A stretch of DNA of 64,000 bases, taken from Rhizomys pruinosus. Lineage: Eukaryota > Chordata > Mammalia > Rodentia > Spalacidae. The position numbers were made by a program, and so were the translations under genes. Each line of letters begins with the position of its first letter. The first letter of the stretch is position 1. Of this stretch, positions 22,261 through 33,345 are shown piece by piece. The notes below the pieces were generated by a model that saw nothing but the letters and a program-made list of their open reading frames with translations, was not told the origin of the DNA and did no database searches. Location of the stretch: NCBI GenBank assembly GCA_009823505.1, contig VZQC01013730.1, forward strand, positions 393,227 to 457,226, written 5' to 3'.

Positions 22261-24299
22261 TGCACATTATGCAACCCTGAACTGTCCCAGCCAAGTATTC
22301 TCTTCCAGACAGTCCTTCACTCTCCTCTCGTCCCTCCTCACGTCTCTCTCTCTTCTCTTCTCTTCTCTCATCTCTCTCCACTTCATCCCCCTTGTACTCC
22401 TCCCTTCCCCTCTCTGCTTGCTGAGGCTAAAAAACTTTACTTCTTTCATACAGCTCTCTCCTCTCCCCAGTCTTGCCGCACACCTGCCCATTTCTGCTGA
22501 GGCACAACAGACCAAGTGAGCAGAAGCCTAAATTTCACATCAGACCTTGTAATAACTAAGTACTACTATTTGCTATATCCTAATTGCACTTACAATTTTT
22601 TAATGCCATTTCTGATCCTTCACAATGTTTGGCTTTTTTATATTTTCTGCAAAACTTTCGCCTAGAATTTTAAGGAATGATTTCAGATTTTGACATTCAT
22701 TGTTTTCTTTTAAACCCCGATTTGATAATCAGATATCCATTTGTCTGCTTCAGAATACAAGCCCCTGTGTCTGAGATTAAAAGTGTGCTGACCACACCCT
22801 GCCTCACTAGTATCCAACATTTCCCTCAGGCAGTAAACTTTGACTTGACTGTGATCGTTTTTAAAAAGCCTCTATCTAAGATTAGAAAGGTCTACTGACC
22901 ACACCCTGCCTCACTAGCATCCAGCTTTTCTCATGTAGGGAGTAAGATTTCACTTGGCTGAATCTTTTGATTTTTCCACTAACTAAATTTAGTCTCATTA
23001 AATTAGCAGGTAATAACACAAGCCATCAGATTTTCCTGCTCTGCCAGTCCAACCACGTCCTGCGAGCGTAAGTGAAAAGGGCTGTCTGCAAAGCACATTA
23101 AAAACAGAGTCTTATTTTCCACCTAAACAAATGTCTTCTACAGCCCTGGACAAGGGAGGGCAACTTTAGATAAAAGGAGATTTTCCCACTTTCCAGAGAT
23201 TAATGGATACAGTTAAGTTCACTGTGTTCTGTTCAAAACCTGGGTCTGTGTTATAACCGTTTGTATAACCGTTCCTTCAATGTGTGTTTTGTAACTGTCA
23301 GCTGTGTCCAGTGTTTCTGTGTTTTTTGTCAAAACAAAAGGCACATCAAACTTTTCTATGTGCGCACAAACAGAAATTAAGTTTACTTTTGGGCATGCCT
23401 TCTTAAATTTTTTTTCAAGGTGCCTGATTTGAACCCGGGTCCTAGGTTTTTACACTGTTTATTTGAAGGTGTTTATTTCTTTGTTCAAATTATTTTTCCA
23501 CAGGTATGTCCAACTAAAAATATTGTCTTCCAGTTTTTGTTTCCAGACGTCTAAAGACCTGATTTTTTTGACCCGTACGGGTTCACTAACACTTTTATTT
23601 CTCCTCTGTGCTGATGCCACCATCCTCTGACCAGGAGACCAGACTTTTAAAAAATCTCTGGATTTCATTCATACTCTGGTACTTGGACAGTGACACATTG
23701 CTTCCCCTGCAATCCCTTTCCCTCCAATAAAAAGTAGCCTCAAGTACTTTGAAATATTGTCAGAGTTCTTTAATTATTTATATAATCTGTTTTCCATCAC
23801 TTTGTTAAAGTATTTCAATAAGATTAGTTATTTTAAAACAAAGGTACAAGATGGTCATCTTCCTGTAGCAGCACAAATGTAGATCAGAGCTGCAATGTTT
23901 TTAAATGATATTTCTAAAGGTGTTTTATTTTCCAATGCTATTGCACTGTTCAATACAACTATCTAGGATAAAAATCTCTTAAAGAAGGTGTGCTGGATCG
24001 AACTTTTTTTTTGTGGTTCTCAGCCCAGCCTTTGAACGGCTGCGCTATCCAAACAGCCCATCCCACTGTGCCCTTTTTCTAAAGCCTAGGGAACAAGCTG
24101 CGGAAGAGGGGGCGTGGGTAGAGTGTAAGGGCTGCGATTGGTGGAGGATGTTGAAACACACAAATGACTGGACACTATTTGATAAACTATGATGTGAACA
24201 TACAATGCACCCCCACTGGATGGTGGGACAAGCTGTGTAGGTGTTTGGGCAAACAGCCATGCAAGATGGTGTTTGTGCAAGGGAATGCTGAAGTTGTAC
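22261..24299 (+). other. Nested ERV1 interior, unassigned
   Basis: C/T-rich sequence to about 22500, then AT-rich sequence. Two similar segments, near 22790 and 22895 (GACCACACCCTGCCTCACTA), form a local direct repeat about 105 bp apart. No retroviral domain is recognisable. Confidence 0.45.
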
Positions 24300-24525
24300 G
24301 TCATGGATTATCACTGCTTCAAATAAAGCGCTATACAAATGTAACAAAAAGAACAGGCTGAGAGAAGAGATGCAGGACAGTTAAACTATGCAGAAATGCA
24401 TGATCGGGAGGGAGGAAAATGGGGGTGGGGAGGGGAGGGGAAGAGGAAATAAGCCTGACTAGAATTAAAAAATGCTTTGAAGACGATGCACAAAGCAATC
24501 AATAAAAAAAATTTAAAAAAAAAAA
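24300..24525 (+). mobile_element. L1-like 3' end with A-rich tail
   Basis: A G-rich tract (GGGGGTGGGGAGGGGAGGGG near 24421) is followed by AATCAATAAAAAAAATTT and an A-run at 24505-24525, as at L1 3' ends elsewhere in the window. The upstream boundary is unclear. Confidence 0.5.
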
Positions 24526-25294
24526 GGAAATGTGAGTGCATAAGAATATGTAGGGAAGATTGAACATGACCATGTTTAAACAGGCATAATGGAGATCGTA
24601 TACTGATATGATTACAATGCATAGTGCCTTTTTGCTTGAACCACAAACTTTACAAGTTCATGCGACCAAATGTATTTATTGAAGAACCTATAATCTTATG
24701 AAGTGTACTAAGCATAGTAAGTATGGCTGTCATTGTGTGAAGGATTGATATAGGTAGTGTATGACGTATGAGAAGAAATTGTGTGTATACCATCCTAGCA
24801 ATATGCTACATCTATACCTAAGTTACAGTCCTGAAGTGAAACACATACGTATAGAATCTAAGCCCATGATATGACTAAAATTGTTTTGTATATCTGTTAC
24901 ACTTGTAGGAACATTTTAATTTTAATATCCTTCTGTGCTAGGAAAATTACGGTATGTCTTGCTTCTGCTGGCCAACACGGAGCAGGGCAAGATGTAGACC
25001 AATTTGGGGGTGACTCCTGAGTATTGAGTTCTGCCTGCTGCTAGGTGGATGTGACAATGCCGCCCCCTTCGCCGTTTCCTTTTCAAAGCGATAATTCAAA
25101 ATCTGAGGGACAGTGGAAGTGATGAACCTTCATTTGAGAAGTGTGAGCTGTTGCTTAACCCCTTATTAGTCGTTGTTGTTCGAAGGACTTATGTCTGTAG
25201 AAGCTTTCGCCTGAGCACATGGTTATAAATCAGTTGGTACTACGTGAGGAGTACCTGAATGAACTTTGTAGACCTTAAGAGGCAAATTGTAGGA

Positions 25295-25570
25295 CTTACT
25301 GCATATGGTTTCAATGTCAACTTGATACACCTGGAGCGAGGAAACATCAATAATTGCCTTAATTGGACCGGCCTGTGCCCATTGTGGGCAATGCCATTCT
25401 TGGGACAGATATTTCTATATTGTATAAAATAGACTGAATATGACTAGCCGTGACAAACTATGAGCCAATTAATAAATCCTTTCCTAGCCTGTGCTAAAGC
25501 CACTACCAAGGGCACCCTACCATGGAGCTTTTATTATTAGTCCAGATATTTTGCCACAGCAATTTAAAAT
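25295..25570 (+). repeat. Dispersed rodent repeat, decayed
   Basis: It begins near TCAATGTCAACTTGATACACCT and ends near ATTTTGCCACAGCAAT, with AATAAATCCTTTCCTAGCC before the end. This is the general layout of a common rodent interspersed repeat with a GTCAACTTGA-type terminus. The family name was not determined. Confidence 0.55.
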
Positions 25571-26189
25571 AATTTATTACAAAGGGCTTAGGTATGTTCA
25601 GTTTTTACTTAGAGTTGTATGGTATTAAGTACCAAATTCATTCAAACAATCCTCTTGGAGGTTTAGCACCCACACTTAAAGCTCTAATCTGATTTTGGCA
25701 AGAGGGATCTTATGGGACAAATACATATTTGGCCCACCAACCTCTGAGCGTCGATTGGGTTTCCTAGGGTCATGCCAGAATCACAATTGTGCAATTACTG
25801 TGGCAAGCGGAGTCACCAGTCATGCACGAATGCCAGGGAAGTTTGGAGATTCACTGAAGGGACTTTCTCCTGCCAGTGTCCAGTCAAGAGGAAAGTCAGT
25901 ATAGAGGAGGAGCTCCCTCAGGCTTGCAAAGGAAGCCTCTGGTCAAGCAAGGCTGACCTTGTCTACACATAGCTGTAACTGGTGAAAAGAGCCAGGTGCA
26001 AGGCCTAAGTGACCCGTTAAGGACCAGAACCTCAACTGACCTTAACACCAAAACAAACTTCATTTATCTGAGCTAACTGTGGTTTTTAAACACCCCAACA
26101 GGAAACTGTAATCTAAAGAAGAGAAAATGAAATAGGTTATTATCAGAGAAATAGGTGAGAGATCTACTGTGTCATGTTAGAAAATATCT

Positions 26190-26646
26190 CAGAGATAGAT
26201 GACAGATCTAATGTGCCATGCCAGAAAATACCACCTTTTATATTCACATGGTTATGGCTCTCATTCTGGAGCCCCGTGTATGAAAGCTGGCCCTCATTCT
26301 AGAGCTCTGTGTACTAAAACTTTTTCCAATTCCTCATCCTTTTTCCCTCTACATTCCCTAGACCAGGACCCTCCAATTGCTAATGCACCTTGTAGCCCCC
26401 GTTGGTCCCTGCACTGGTATACTCATGTAAGACTCAATCAGCTTGTCCTTTCAGTTGCAGAAAAAACATCCACTAAGTACTGGCCACTATCGATCTGGAC
26501 CAAACCCACCAGGCAGAGTACCCCAAGCAGCCAAAATAAAAAAACTGGACTCTAACCCTCCAGCCTGACAGCTGTTCCCCCAGAACTTCTCCCCAGTCCA
26601 GCTTGAAGTAGCTACAGAAGAAGGATCTCCGCCCCTTTTCCCTATA
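26190..26646 (+). pseudogene. Possible integrase C-terminal remnant
   Basis: The plus-strand frame at 26199-26555 contains RWSLHWYTHVRLNQ, which recalls the WIHxSHVK motif near the end of gammaretroviral integrases. It lies just upstream of the 3' LTR, where env rather than integrase would be expected, so an env deletion would be needed. The match is short and I hold it loosely. Confidence 0.3.
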
Positions 26647-26663
26647 GGAACAAAAGGCTGGAA

Positions 26664-27032
26664 TGTCAGGATGTGAACTCCAGAAGCCCATTGGAATGCA
26701 GAGACACCTAAGACCGGAGGTCCAAGAACCTGCTCTACCAGGCATGATCTTTGGTTATGCTAAAACAGGCCACCCCTGATTACTCAGGAATCTTCCACCT
26801 CACCCCTCACCCTTTGGAAGCCAGATTCTAGACTCCGACCCACCCCACTCCCACTGAATCCCGTTCCCACCTTCTCCCTTAAATTCCCAAGCCAGAGGCC
26901 ATTCTGGGCTTGGCTTGGCTTGGCTCCTTCTCTCCCCTAAGCCTAGCCCCGGCTACTCTGAATTAAACTTTGCTCTGAAGAACTCAGACCTCGTGGTGTT
27001 TCATTCCGGAGGGAGCGCGCCATAACCTTACA
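26664..27032 (+). repeat. 3' LTR of the nested ERV1
   Basis: It is a near-copy of 19227-19590 with an extra GGCTT unit. A purine-rich GGAACAAAAGGCTGGAA directly precedes it (26647-26663) and may be the polypurine tract. Confidence 0.93.
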
Positions 27033-28661
27033 TTATTCATTACCAAATATCAATAATTATTACCCATTATTAGTCACAATAATCATTATTAACAATGATA
27101 ATGAATAATAATTTTCAATAATAGCCAACAACTATGAACAATTTATTTTTAGACTGAATTTTATCAATTATTATTAATAATTATATTCAATAACAATAAT
27201 TATAACTATTAATAATGATTACCAACAATAATCAACAACAATTTATCATTAAACTGAACAGTATGCATACTATGAACCCAATTAAAAATTGTTAACACTA
27301 AGGGGTATAAAACAAACATTTTTTTATGAGTTGAATCTATCTTTGTTTACAGTCAGCTCCTAATTAGATTTAAACCTGTAGGATTATAATGAATTAAAAG
27401 CAGGAACTTGCATTCACTCACACATACACGCAGTTTGAAGATGGGCTTAAAGAAACATAAAACAGTTTTATTAAAAAAAATTCCCATTTAAATTATTCCA
27501 AAATATCAGTTTATGTTTTTAATAATGGTGCTTAAAAAAAGACAATTTATCAGCGCAAGTTTGTTTTGTTAGAACTACAGAACCTGTAAACTCTCCTAGA
27601 AATCCATCTATTTTGTCTCCAAAATGCTGAAATTAAAGACTGTTACTTAAAGTCAAAATTTAAAGGGCATAATTTAGATATGGAGGCAGCAGTGGCACCT
27701 GAGGAGCCAGAGCACAAACCAAGTGTAATCAGGAACTCAGGGGGAAGAGATCTTTAAAGTGAAACACAATTAAAAAAGAGCAAGATAAAATTAAATTAAC
27801 CAATTAATTTTAATTGTACACATATATTTACTCAAAAGATATCTAGGGTACCCAGGGGTTAAGTAAAAATATTACATTTTAAGTTAAACATGCTGAAAGG
27901 GATTTGAATTACTGAAGTGATATAGCTAGCTGAATCCGAATTTTGAATCCACAATTAGCCAGCAGGTTTAGGTAGGAAGAGTTAGATTTAGTAATAGTTA
28001 CAAAAGAAACCCACAAGAAGACAAGAGAGCAATAAACTTTTATCTAAAAACAGATTTTGTATACAAAATTTAAGAGAAAAGTAAAGTGGCCAAGGTTTAA
28101 AATTATCTGGAAAAATTGCTCTTGGTAGGGTAGTTCCCAGTGAAAAGCCTACATTTGCATCAGAAAGAAGTGAGCTTTGGCCTTTGGGAGTCAGAGAGCT
28201 ACCTGGAGAAAATTTACATATGAAGAAGTTAAATTTGGAACTGAGCTTGAAGAACTGGTTCTTCACAGTAGAGAATGGAGTCTTTCTTTGGGGGGGGGGG
28301 TTAAAAACAGAAAGTTTTTCAGACCTATAGAATTATGAAAAATGGTTTCAAGGCCAAGCATGGCTACTGAGCCTTGATATTAAACTCAGCCTTGAAGTCA
28401 TTGGTTTTTATAGACTACAAGAGTGACCAAGCCAGGAAACACATGTCTGGAGGGAATTAAATATTCCTTGTGATCCAAATCAGAGCCAGGCTGTTTTCCT
28501 GCACATGTACAAAGACACAAGTTCCCAGATTGCTCTCCCATCCACTGAAACCAGCAGGAGAGAAGGCTCCACTGCAAAAGATAGATATCAGGAGAGAGAG
28601 AAGAAAGAGAAGAAAAAGGCAAGAGTTAGAGGTTCACATACCTAAGTTAAGGCTTCCTCCT
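27033..28661 (-). mobile_element. Outer ERVK interior, 5' portion
   Basis: It opens with about 220 bp of ATTATT/AATAAT-rich sequence continuous in character with 19160-19226, then moderately AT-rich text with a purine-rich tract near 28565-28625. It should contain the leader and gag by position, but the only frames are short (27988-28266, 28398-28622) and unrecognised. A G10 run sits at 28290. Confidence 0.55.
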
Positions 28662-28680
28662 GCCCTATGTCTAGGTGCCA
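28662..28680 (-). other. Primer-binding site of the outer ERVK
   Basis: On the minus strand, two bases after the LTR, the sequence reads TGGCACCTAGACATAGGGC, a decayed version of the tRNA-Lys3 site TGGCGCCCGAACAGGGAC with two extra bases. Confidence 0.65.
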
Positions 28681-28682
28681 TT

Positions 28683-28956
28683 TGTAGGGGCCCCACCGAG
28701 ATTTGTGGAGAGGCTCATTTAATCCCAGGATGATACATGATGAAAACACGCACAGGAAAGCACACCACATGGACACATGTTGAGGTCCAAATGCAGAGAG
28801 AGAGTTTTTATTCCAAAATGTCTGGTTATAGCAAGCATGACTGAAATCTCAGGGCCAAATCCTAAACCTTTTCATCACTACACCCCACCCCATGGGTGTG
28901 GCCAGGAAGGTCCCATTGGTTTAGAATGCTACACATCTTACATAAATTTTCCCACA
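28683..28956 (-). repeat. 5' LTR of the outer ERVK provirus
   Basis: It is related to 15065-15325 over its whole length, with an extra segment near 28745-28760 (ACGCACAGGAAAGC). It ends at the AGAAAT target duplication. Confidence 0.9.
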
Positions 28957-29192
28957 AGAAATATATTTTAAATAAATAAAGATAATTCAACAGTCTTTTC
29001 CAATTCAGATCCCTTTTTTAAAGTTCAAAATATAGAGAAATAATTTAAAAACATACATAATCCATTAAGTTATAAAATGTCAAAAAATGGATGAATTTCT
29101 AGAAACATCTGAAATACTAAAGTTAAACCATGGAGATTAGCAATTTAAATGGACCCATAACAAATAAGGATAGTGAGAAAAATATTTCCATG

Positions 29193-29418
29193 GGGTTGGG
29201 GAGATGGCTCAGTGGTTAAGAGCACTGATTGTTCTTACAGAAGACCTGGGTCCAAATCTCAGCACCCATATGCCAGCTAACAACCGTCTGTAACTCCAGT
29301 TCCAGGGGATCTAACACCTTATTTTGTCCTCCTCAGGCACTGCAAGACATGGGTGCACTTACACACATGTAAGCATAACACTCATGCACATGAAATGAAA
29401 AATAAATAAAAGAAAAAG
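29193..29418 (+). mobile_element. B2 SINE, diverged
   Basis: The head GGGGTTGGGGAGATGGCTCAG, B-box region and an AAATGAAAAATAAATAAAAG tail are recognisable. It is more diverged than the copies at 7798 and 29490. Confidence 0.92.
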
Positions 29419-29489
29419 TATTTTAAAAAAGCTTTGCAACTAAAGAAAGCCCAGATTCAAATAGACTCACATTAGAATTCTATTAGACT

Positions 29490-29741
29490 TTCTTTTTTTT
29501 TTTTTAATTTTTATTTATTTCTGTATGTGTATAAATGTACTGTCTGCATGTAGGTCTGTGCACCCGTGTTGTGCAATGCTGCGGAGGTCAGAAGAGGGCG
29601 TCGGATTCCCCTGGAACTGAAATTCTCCTGGAATTGGAGTTTCAGACGGTTCTTGGCCGCCATGTGGGCACTGGGGATTGAACCCGGGTCCTCTGCAAGA
29701 GCGATCTGCGCTCTTAACCGCTAGGCCATCTCTCCAGCCCT
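29490..29741 (-). mobile_element. B2 SINE with 14-bp target duplication
   Basis: It is an antisense B2 carrying the near-tandem GGAACTGAAATTCTCC / GGAATTGGAGTTTC pair. TCTATTAGACTTTC occurs on both sides (left at about 29476-29489, right at 29740-29753), so it landed inside the L1 fragment. Confidence 0.95.
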
Positions 29742-29860
29742 CTATTAGACTTTCAAAGAACTACAATCAATACTTCTCAAAATATTTCTAAAAATAAAAA
29801 CAGACGGAGCATTTCCAAACACATTCTATGAAGCCAGCATCACTTTTTTTTTCTTCTTTT

Positions 29861-30189
29861 TATGATGACATATGCACACGCACACCATTTTATTTTTATG
29901 GTATATATATATATCACCTGAGTTGGAAGATTTACATATTTTTTTCTTTTGCTAAAAGGTGTCATGTTTTTCTTAAGGAAGTGTTTGAAGGTTCCTCCTT
30001 GGCAAGCCCAAAGAACCATCAATCCTGCACTTGGGCTCCACACTGGGGTCTATCCTTCCCAAGGTCACCCAAATGAGGTCTAATAAGCACATGTCCTGTC
30101 TTGATCTTGTACTGGCCTCCATGATACAGCCTGGGTAGTCCATCAGTGACAGTCTATACTCTGAAGAGGATGAAATCCCAGTAGCTGCT
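29861..30189. other. No recognised feature
   Basis: Nothing beyond a short TA run near 29903 is seen in this stretch. Confidence 0.5.
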
Positions 30190-30360
30190 TAGTCTACCAG
30201 CTGGATAGCTCAGTAGTCCCCATCTGGCATTGAAGGTTTGGAGGATTCTTGGAGAGACATGAGTCCACGGTCCATATTGGAGGAATAAAAAGATGTCTTT
30301 CATGTCTTTGAAAAATGGCAAAAGCAGTGGTAGCCACAGAGTAGATGCACTTGCCAGTAA
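30190..30360. repeat. Dispersed repeat fragment, same family as 8243-8725
   Basis: CAGCTGGATAGCTCAGTAGTCCCCATCTGGCATTGAAGG parallels 8403-8440, and the match continues with decay to the AAGACAGG/CAAGACAAAC region. Confidence 0.65.
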
Positions 30361-30694
30361 GAATTGAAGACAGGCAAAACAACAGTGCTCTCTTTTTTAT
30401 TTTTCTTCTTGACTTTTTACTAAGATCTCAAGTTTTATATCTGAAGTACAATTTCTCAGGCTTTACTGATTATTTTGTTCTGGTTATACTTTCCTTTTGG
30501 ATGCTTCAGGCCACACAGCCCAGGTTAACCAAGGTTTTTGTTTTCACAAGGTCAGTTGAGGATCTGATCCTCAGGTGTCAGTCATTTTTTTGGGGGGGCG
30601 GTGAGGCGGGGCACCCTGACTCCATTGCACTTTTCATTTACCAGTTCCATCCACTCAAAGACAAAATCATGTCTTACTAGACCAGGCTTCACTT
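30361..30694. other. No recognised feature
   Basis: The 111-codon plus-strand frame (30345-30680) crosses the repeat boundary and shows no domain, so I treat it as chance. Confidence 0.5.
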
Positions 30695-30921
30695 TTTGAA
30701 TTTTTTTATTTACTATTTTTAATGTGTACGAATGTACTGCCTGCATGTAGGTTGGTGCACCTGTGTCATGCAATGCCATGGAGGTCAGAAGAGGGCATTG
30801 GATTACCCATGAAACTGGAGTTAAAGACAGTTCTTAGTCACCATGTGGGTGCTGGGAATTGAACACGGGTCCACTGCAAGAGCACTCTGTGCTCTTAATG
30901 GCCAAGCCTTCTCTCCAGCCC
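30695..30921 (-). mobile_element. B2 SINE
   Basis: It is an antisense B2 whose head complement (CTCTCCAGCCCC) lies at the right. The A-tail complement is at about 30695-30715. It sits exactly at the 3' edge of the L1 that follows. Confidence 0.92.
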
Positions 30922-30929
30922 CTGAACAC

Positions 30930-33306
30930 TTTTTAAGATGATTCTCAGCCATCTTTATTTCCTCACTTGTGAGATCTCTGATCAGCTCTTTACTTCATCT
31001 TTTGAGTGAGTCATTTGTTTTCTTCTTTGTTTTTTGAGTAGTTTATGTACTGTGGAAGTTAATGGTCTGTCTGATTTATCAACAGTGAAGATTTCCTCCC
31101 ACTCTGTGGATTTTCTCTTCATTTCCCTGATTGTTTCTTTTGCTGTACAGAAACTTTTGAGTTTAATAAGTTACCACTTATCAATTGTTGACCTTATTTC
31201 CTGTGCAGCTGATGTCTGATTTAGAAAGTCTTTTCCTATGCCTATGTCTTCTAGGTGGCTGCCAACTTTTTCTTCTATCACCTTTAGAGTTCTGGGTTTC
31301 ATATTGAGATATTTGGTCCATATGGAGTTGATTTTTGTACAGGGTGAGAGGTAGAGGTTTAATTTTATTCTTCTACAAGTGGTGATCCAGTTTTGCCAAC
31401 ACCATTTGCTGAAGATGCTGTCTTTTCTCCACTGAGTCTCTTTGGGCCCCTTGTCAAATATGAGGTGGCTGAAATTGTATGTGGTCAAGTTTGGACCTTC
31501 ACTTTTGTTCCATTGGTTTAAAGGTCTGTTTTTGTGCCTGTACCAGGTTGTTTTTATGACTATAGCCCTGTAGTATAGTTTGAAGTCTGGTATAGAGATC
31601 CCTCTGTATTGCTCTTTTCACTCAGGGTTGCTTTGGGTATTCAGGGTCTTTGTTTTTCCATATGAATTTAAGAATGTTTTTTCCAAGCATATGAAGAAAA
31701 TCTTGGGGAGTTTAATTGAGATTGCATTGAATCTGTATATTAATTTGCGTAGAATGGACATTTTTAAAATATAGTAATTTTTCTAATCCATGAGCATGGG
31801 AGGTCTTTCCATCTTCTGATGTTTCCTTCAATCCCCTTCTTCAGGGGTTTATAATTTTTGTTGTAGAGCTCTTTGGTTTCATTGGTTAGGTTTGTTCCTA
31901 CTAATTTTATTGTTTTTGAGGATAATGTTAGTGGGAATGTCTCTCTGTATTCCTTCTTCTGTTACTTGTTGTTGGTATAAAGAAAAGCTACTGATTTTTC
32001 TAGGTTAAGTTTGTATCCTGCCACTTTACTGAAACTCTTAATTCTTTCTAGGATTTTCTGGTGGAGTTTTTAGCATCCCTTAGTAAATTATCATATCATC
32101 AGCAAAAAGGGATAGCTTGACTTTTTTTTCCAATTAGTTCTCCTTTAATTTCCTTTTCTTGCCTTATTGCCTTAGCAAGTGTTTCAAGCACTATACTGAA
32201 GAGGAGTGGCAAAAGGGTCAGCCTTGCTGAGTTCCTACCTTTAAGGAGAATCCTTTTAACTTTTTCCATTTAGGATGATGTTGGCTTCGGGTTTCTTGGC
32301 TTTATGTTGAGGAATTATCCCTCCAGTTCAATTTGCTCTAGGACTACAAGCATGAAGGGATATTGGATTTTCTCAAAGGCTTTTTCTGCATCAATTGAGA
32401 TGATCCTATGCTTTTTGTCTTTCAGTCTATTTATGTCTTTTATGATATATTTGTTGATTTTCGTATGTTGAACCATTCCTGCATCTCTGGTATGAATCCA
32501 ACTTGGTCATGATGGATGATATTTTTGATGTAGGTCTGTGGGTGGTTTGCAAGTATTTTACTGAGAATTTTTGTATCTGAGTTCATTAATGGGATGGATC
32601 TATAATTCTCTTTTTTGGTTGTATCTTTGCCTGGGTTTTGTATTGTAATGATGTTGGCTTCATAGAAAGAATTTGGGAGATTTCCATCTGCTTGTATCCT
32701 TGTGAACAGTTTGAGTAATTACGGTTGTAAGTCCTCTTTTAATGGTTTTATAAAATTCTGCCATGACACCATTTGGGCCTGGACGTTTTTTTAGTTGGGA
32801 GCTCTCTTATTATATTTTCAATTTCTTCATATATTATCTGTCTGTTTAGCCTGTCAATCTCTTCGTGGTTTAGCTTTGGTGATTCCCAGGATTTCAGATA
32901 TTCATCAATTTCTCTTAGGTTTTCAAATTTAGTAGAGTATAGGTTTTTAAATATTCCCAAATGGTTATCTGGATCTTTTCATGGTCTGTTGTGATATTTC
33001 CCCTTTCATCATGAATTCTATTGCTTTGGAGTTGCTCTTTCATTCTTTTGGTTAACTGGGCTAGAGGTCTGTCTATCTTGTTTTTTCTTTCAAAGAACCA
33101 ACTTCTGGATGCATTGATTTTCTGTGGTTGTTTCCTTTGTTTCTATTTCATTGATTTCTGCTCTGACTTTTTTTATTTGTTCTTGTCTGTTGCATTTAAG
33201 GTTCATTTTTTGTTGTCTCTCAAGTGTTTTTAGCTGCCTTGTTAGTTCATTTATTTGTGCTATTTCTGTTTTTATATTTTTTATTTATTTATGTTTTTTT
33301 TTAATT

Positions 33307-33345
<39 letters not shown>

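Larger units (their letters stand above)
19227..27032 (+). mobile_element. Nested ERV1-type LTR element with mosaic interior
   Basis: Two LTRs of 364 and 369 bp, both TGTCAGGATGTG to CATAACCTTACA, differ by about eight substitutions and one 5-bp (GGCTT) length change, so the insertion is young. The same ATTATT-rich sequence lies on both sides, which supports one insertion event. The expected 4-bp target duplication is imperfect (TAAT left, TTAT right). The interior has no long ORF. It holds a second LTR end with its own primer site (20813-21005), a leader and gag start (21003-22260), an L1-like 3' end (24300-24525) and a dispersed repeat (25295-25570). I read it as a non-autonomous element, mobilised by proteins supplied in trans. 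Confidence 0.87.
15065..28956 (-). mobile_element. ERVK-type provirus, interrupted by a nested ERV1
   Basis: Related LTRs of 261 bp (15065-15325) and 274 bp (28683-28956) enclose the element, and both outer flanks carry the same six bases AGAAAT (15059-15064 and 28957-28962), the target size usual for betaretrovirus-like elements. A polypurine tract lies inside the left LTR and a tRNA-Lys-like primer site inside the right LTR, so transcription runs right to left. Removing the nested 7.8-kb ERV1 (19227-27032) leaves about 5.5 kb of interior, too decayed for gag, pol or env to be named with confidence. Several MYSERV-like features would fit but the family name is not established here. Confidence 0.9.
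29080..29860 (+). mobile_element. LINE-1 ORF2 fragment split by two B2s
   Basis: The pieces 29080-29192, 29419-29489 and 29742-29860 read in order as the ORF2 stretch between the endonuclease and reverse transcriptase (for example the TGGATGAATTTCTAGAAACA segment, then TATTAGACTTTCAAAGAA and CATTCTATGAAGCCAGCATC). Stops and indels abound. Confidence 0.75.

Noticed and set aside
25105..25215. Box C/D snoRNA-like pattern (TGATGA ... CTGA)
   Set aside because: The motifs are about 90 bases apart with no terminal stem that I could find, and short motifs of this kind occur by chance.
25772..25972. Possible nucleocapsid zinc knuckle (CNYCGKRSHQSC)
   Set aside because: Spacing is C-x2-C-x4-H-x2-C rather than C-x2-C-x4-H-x4-C, and the surrounding sequence has no basic flanks or gag context. 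I left it unassigned.
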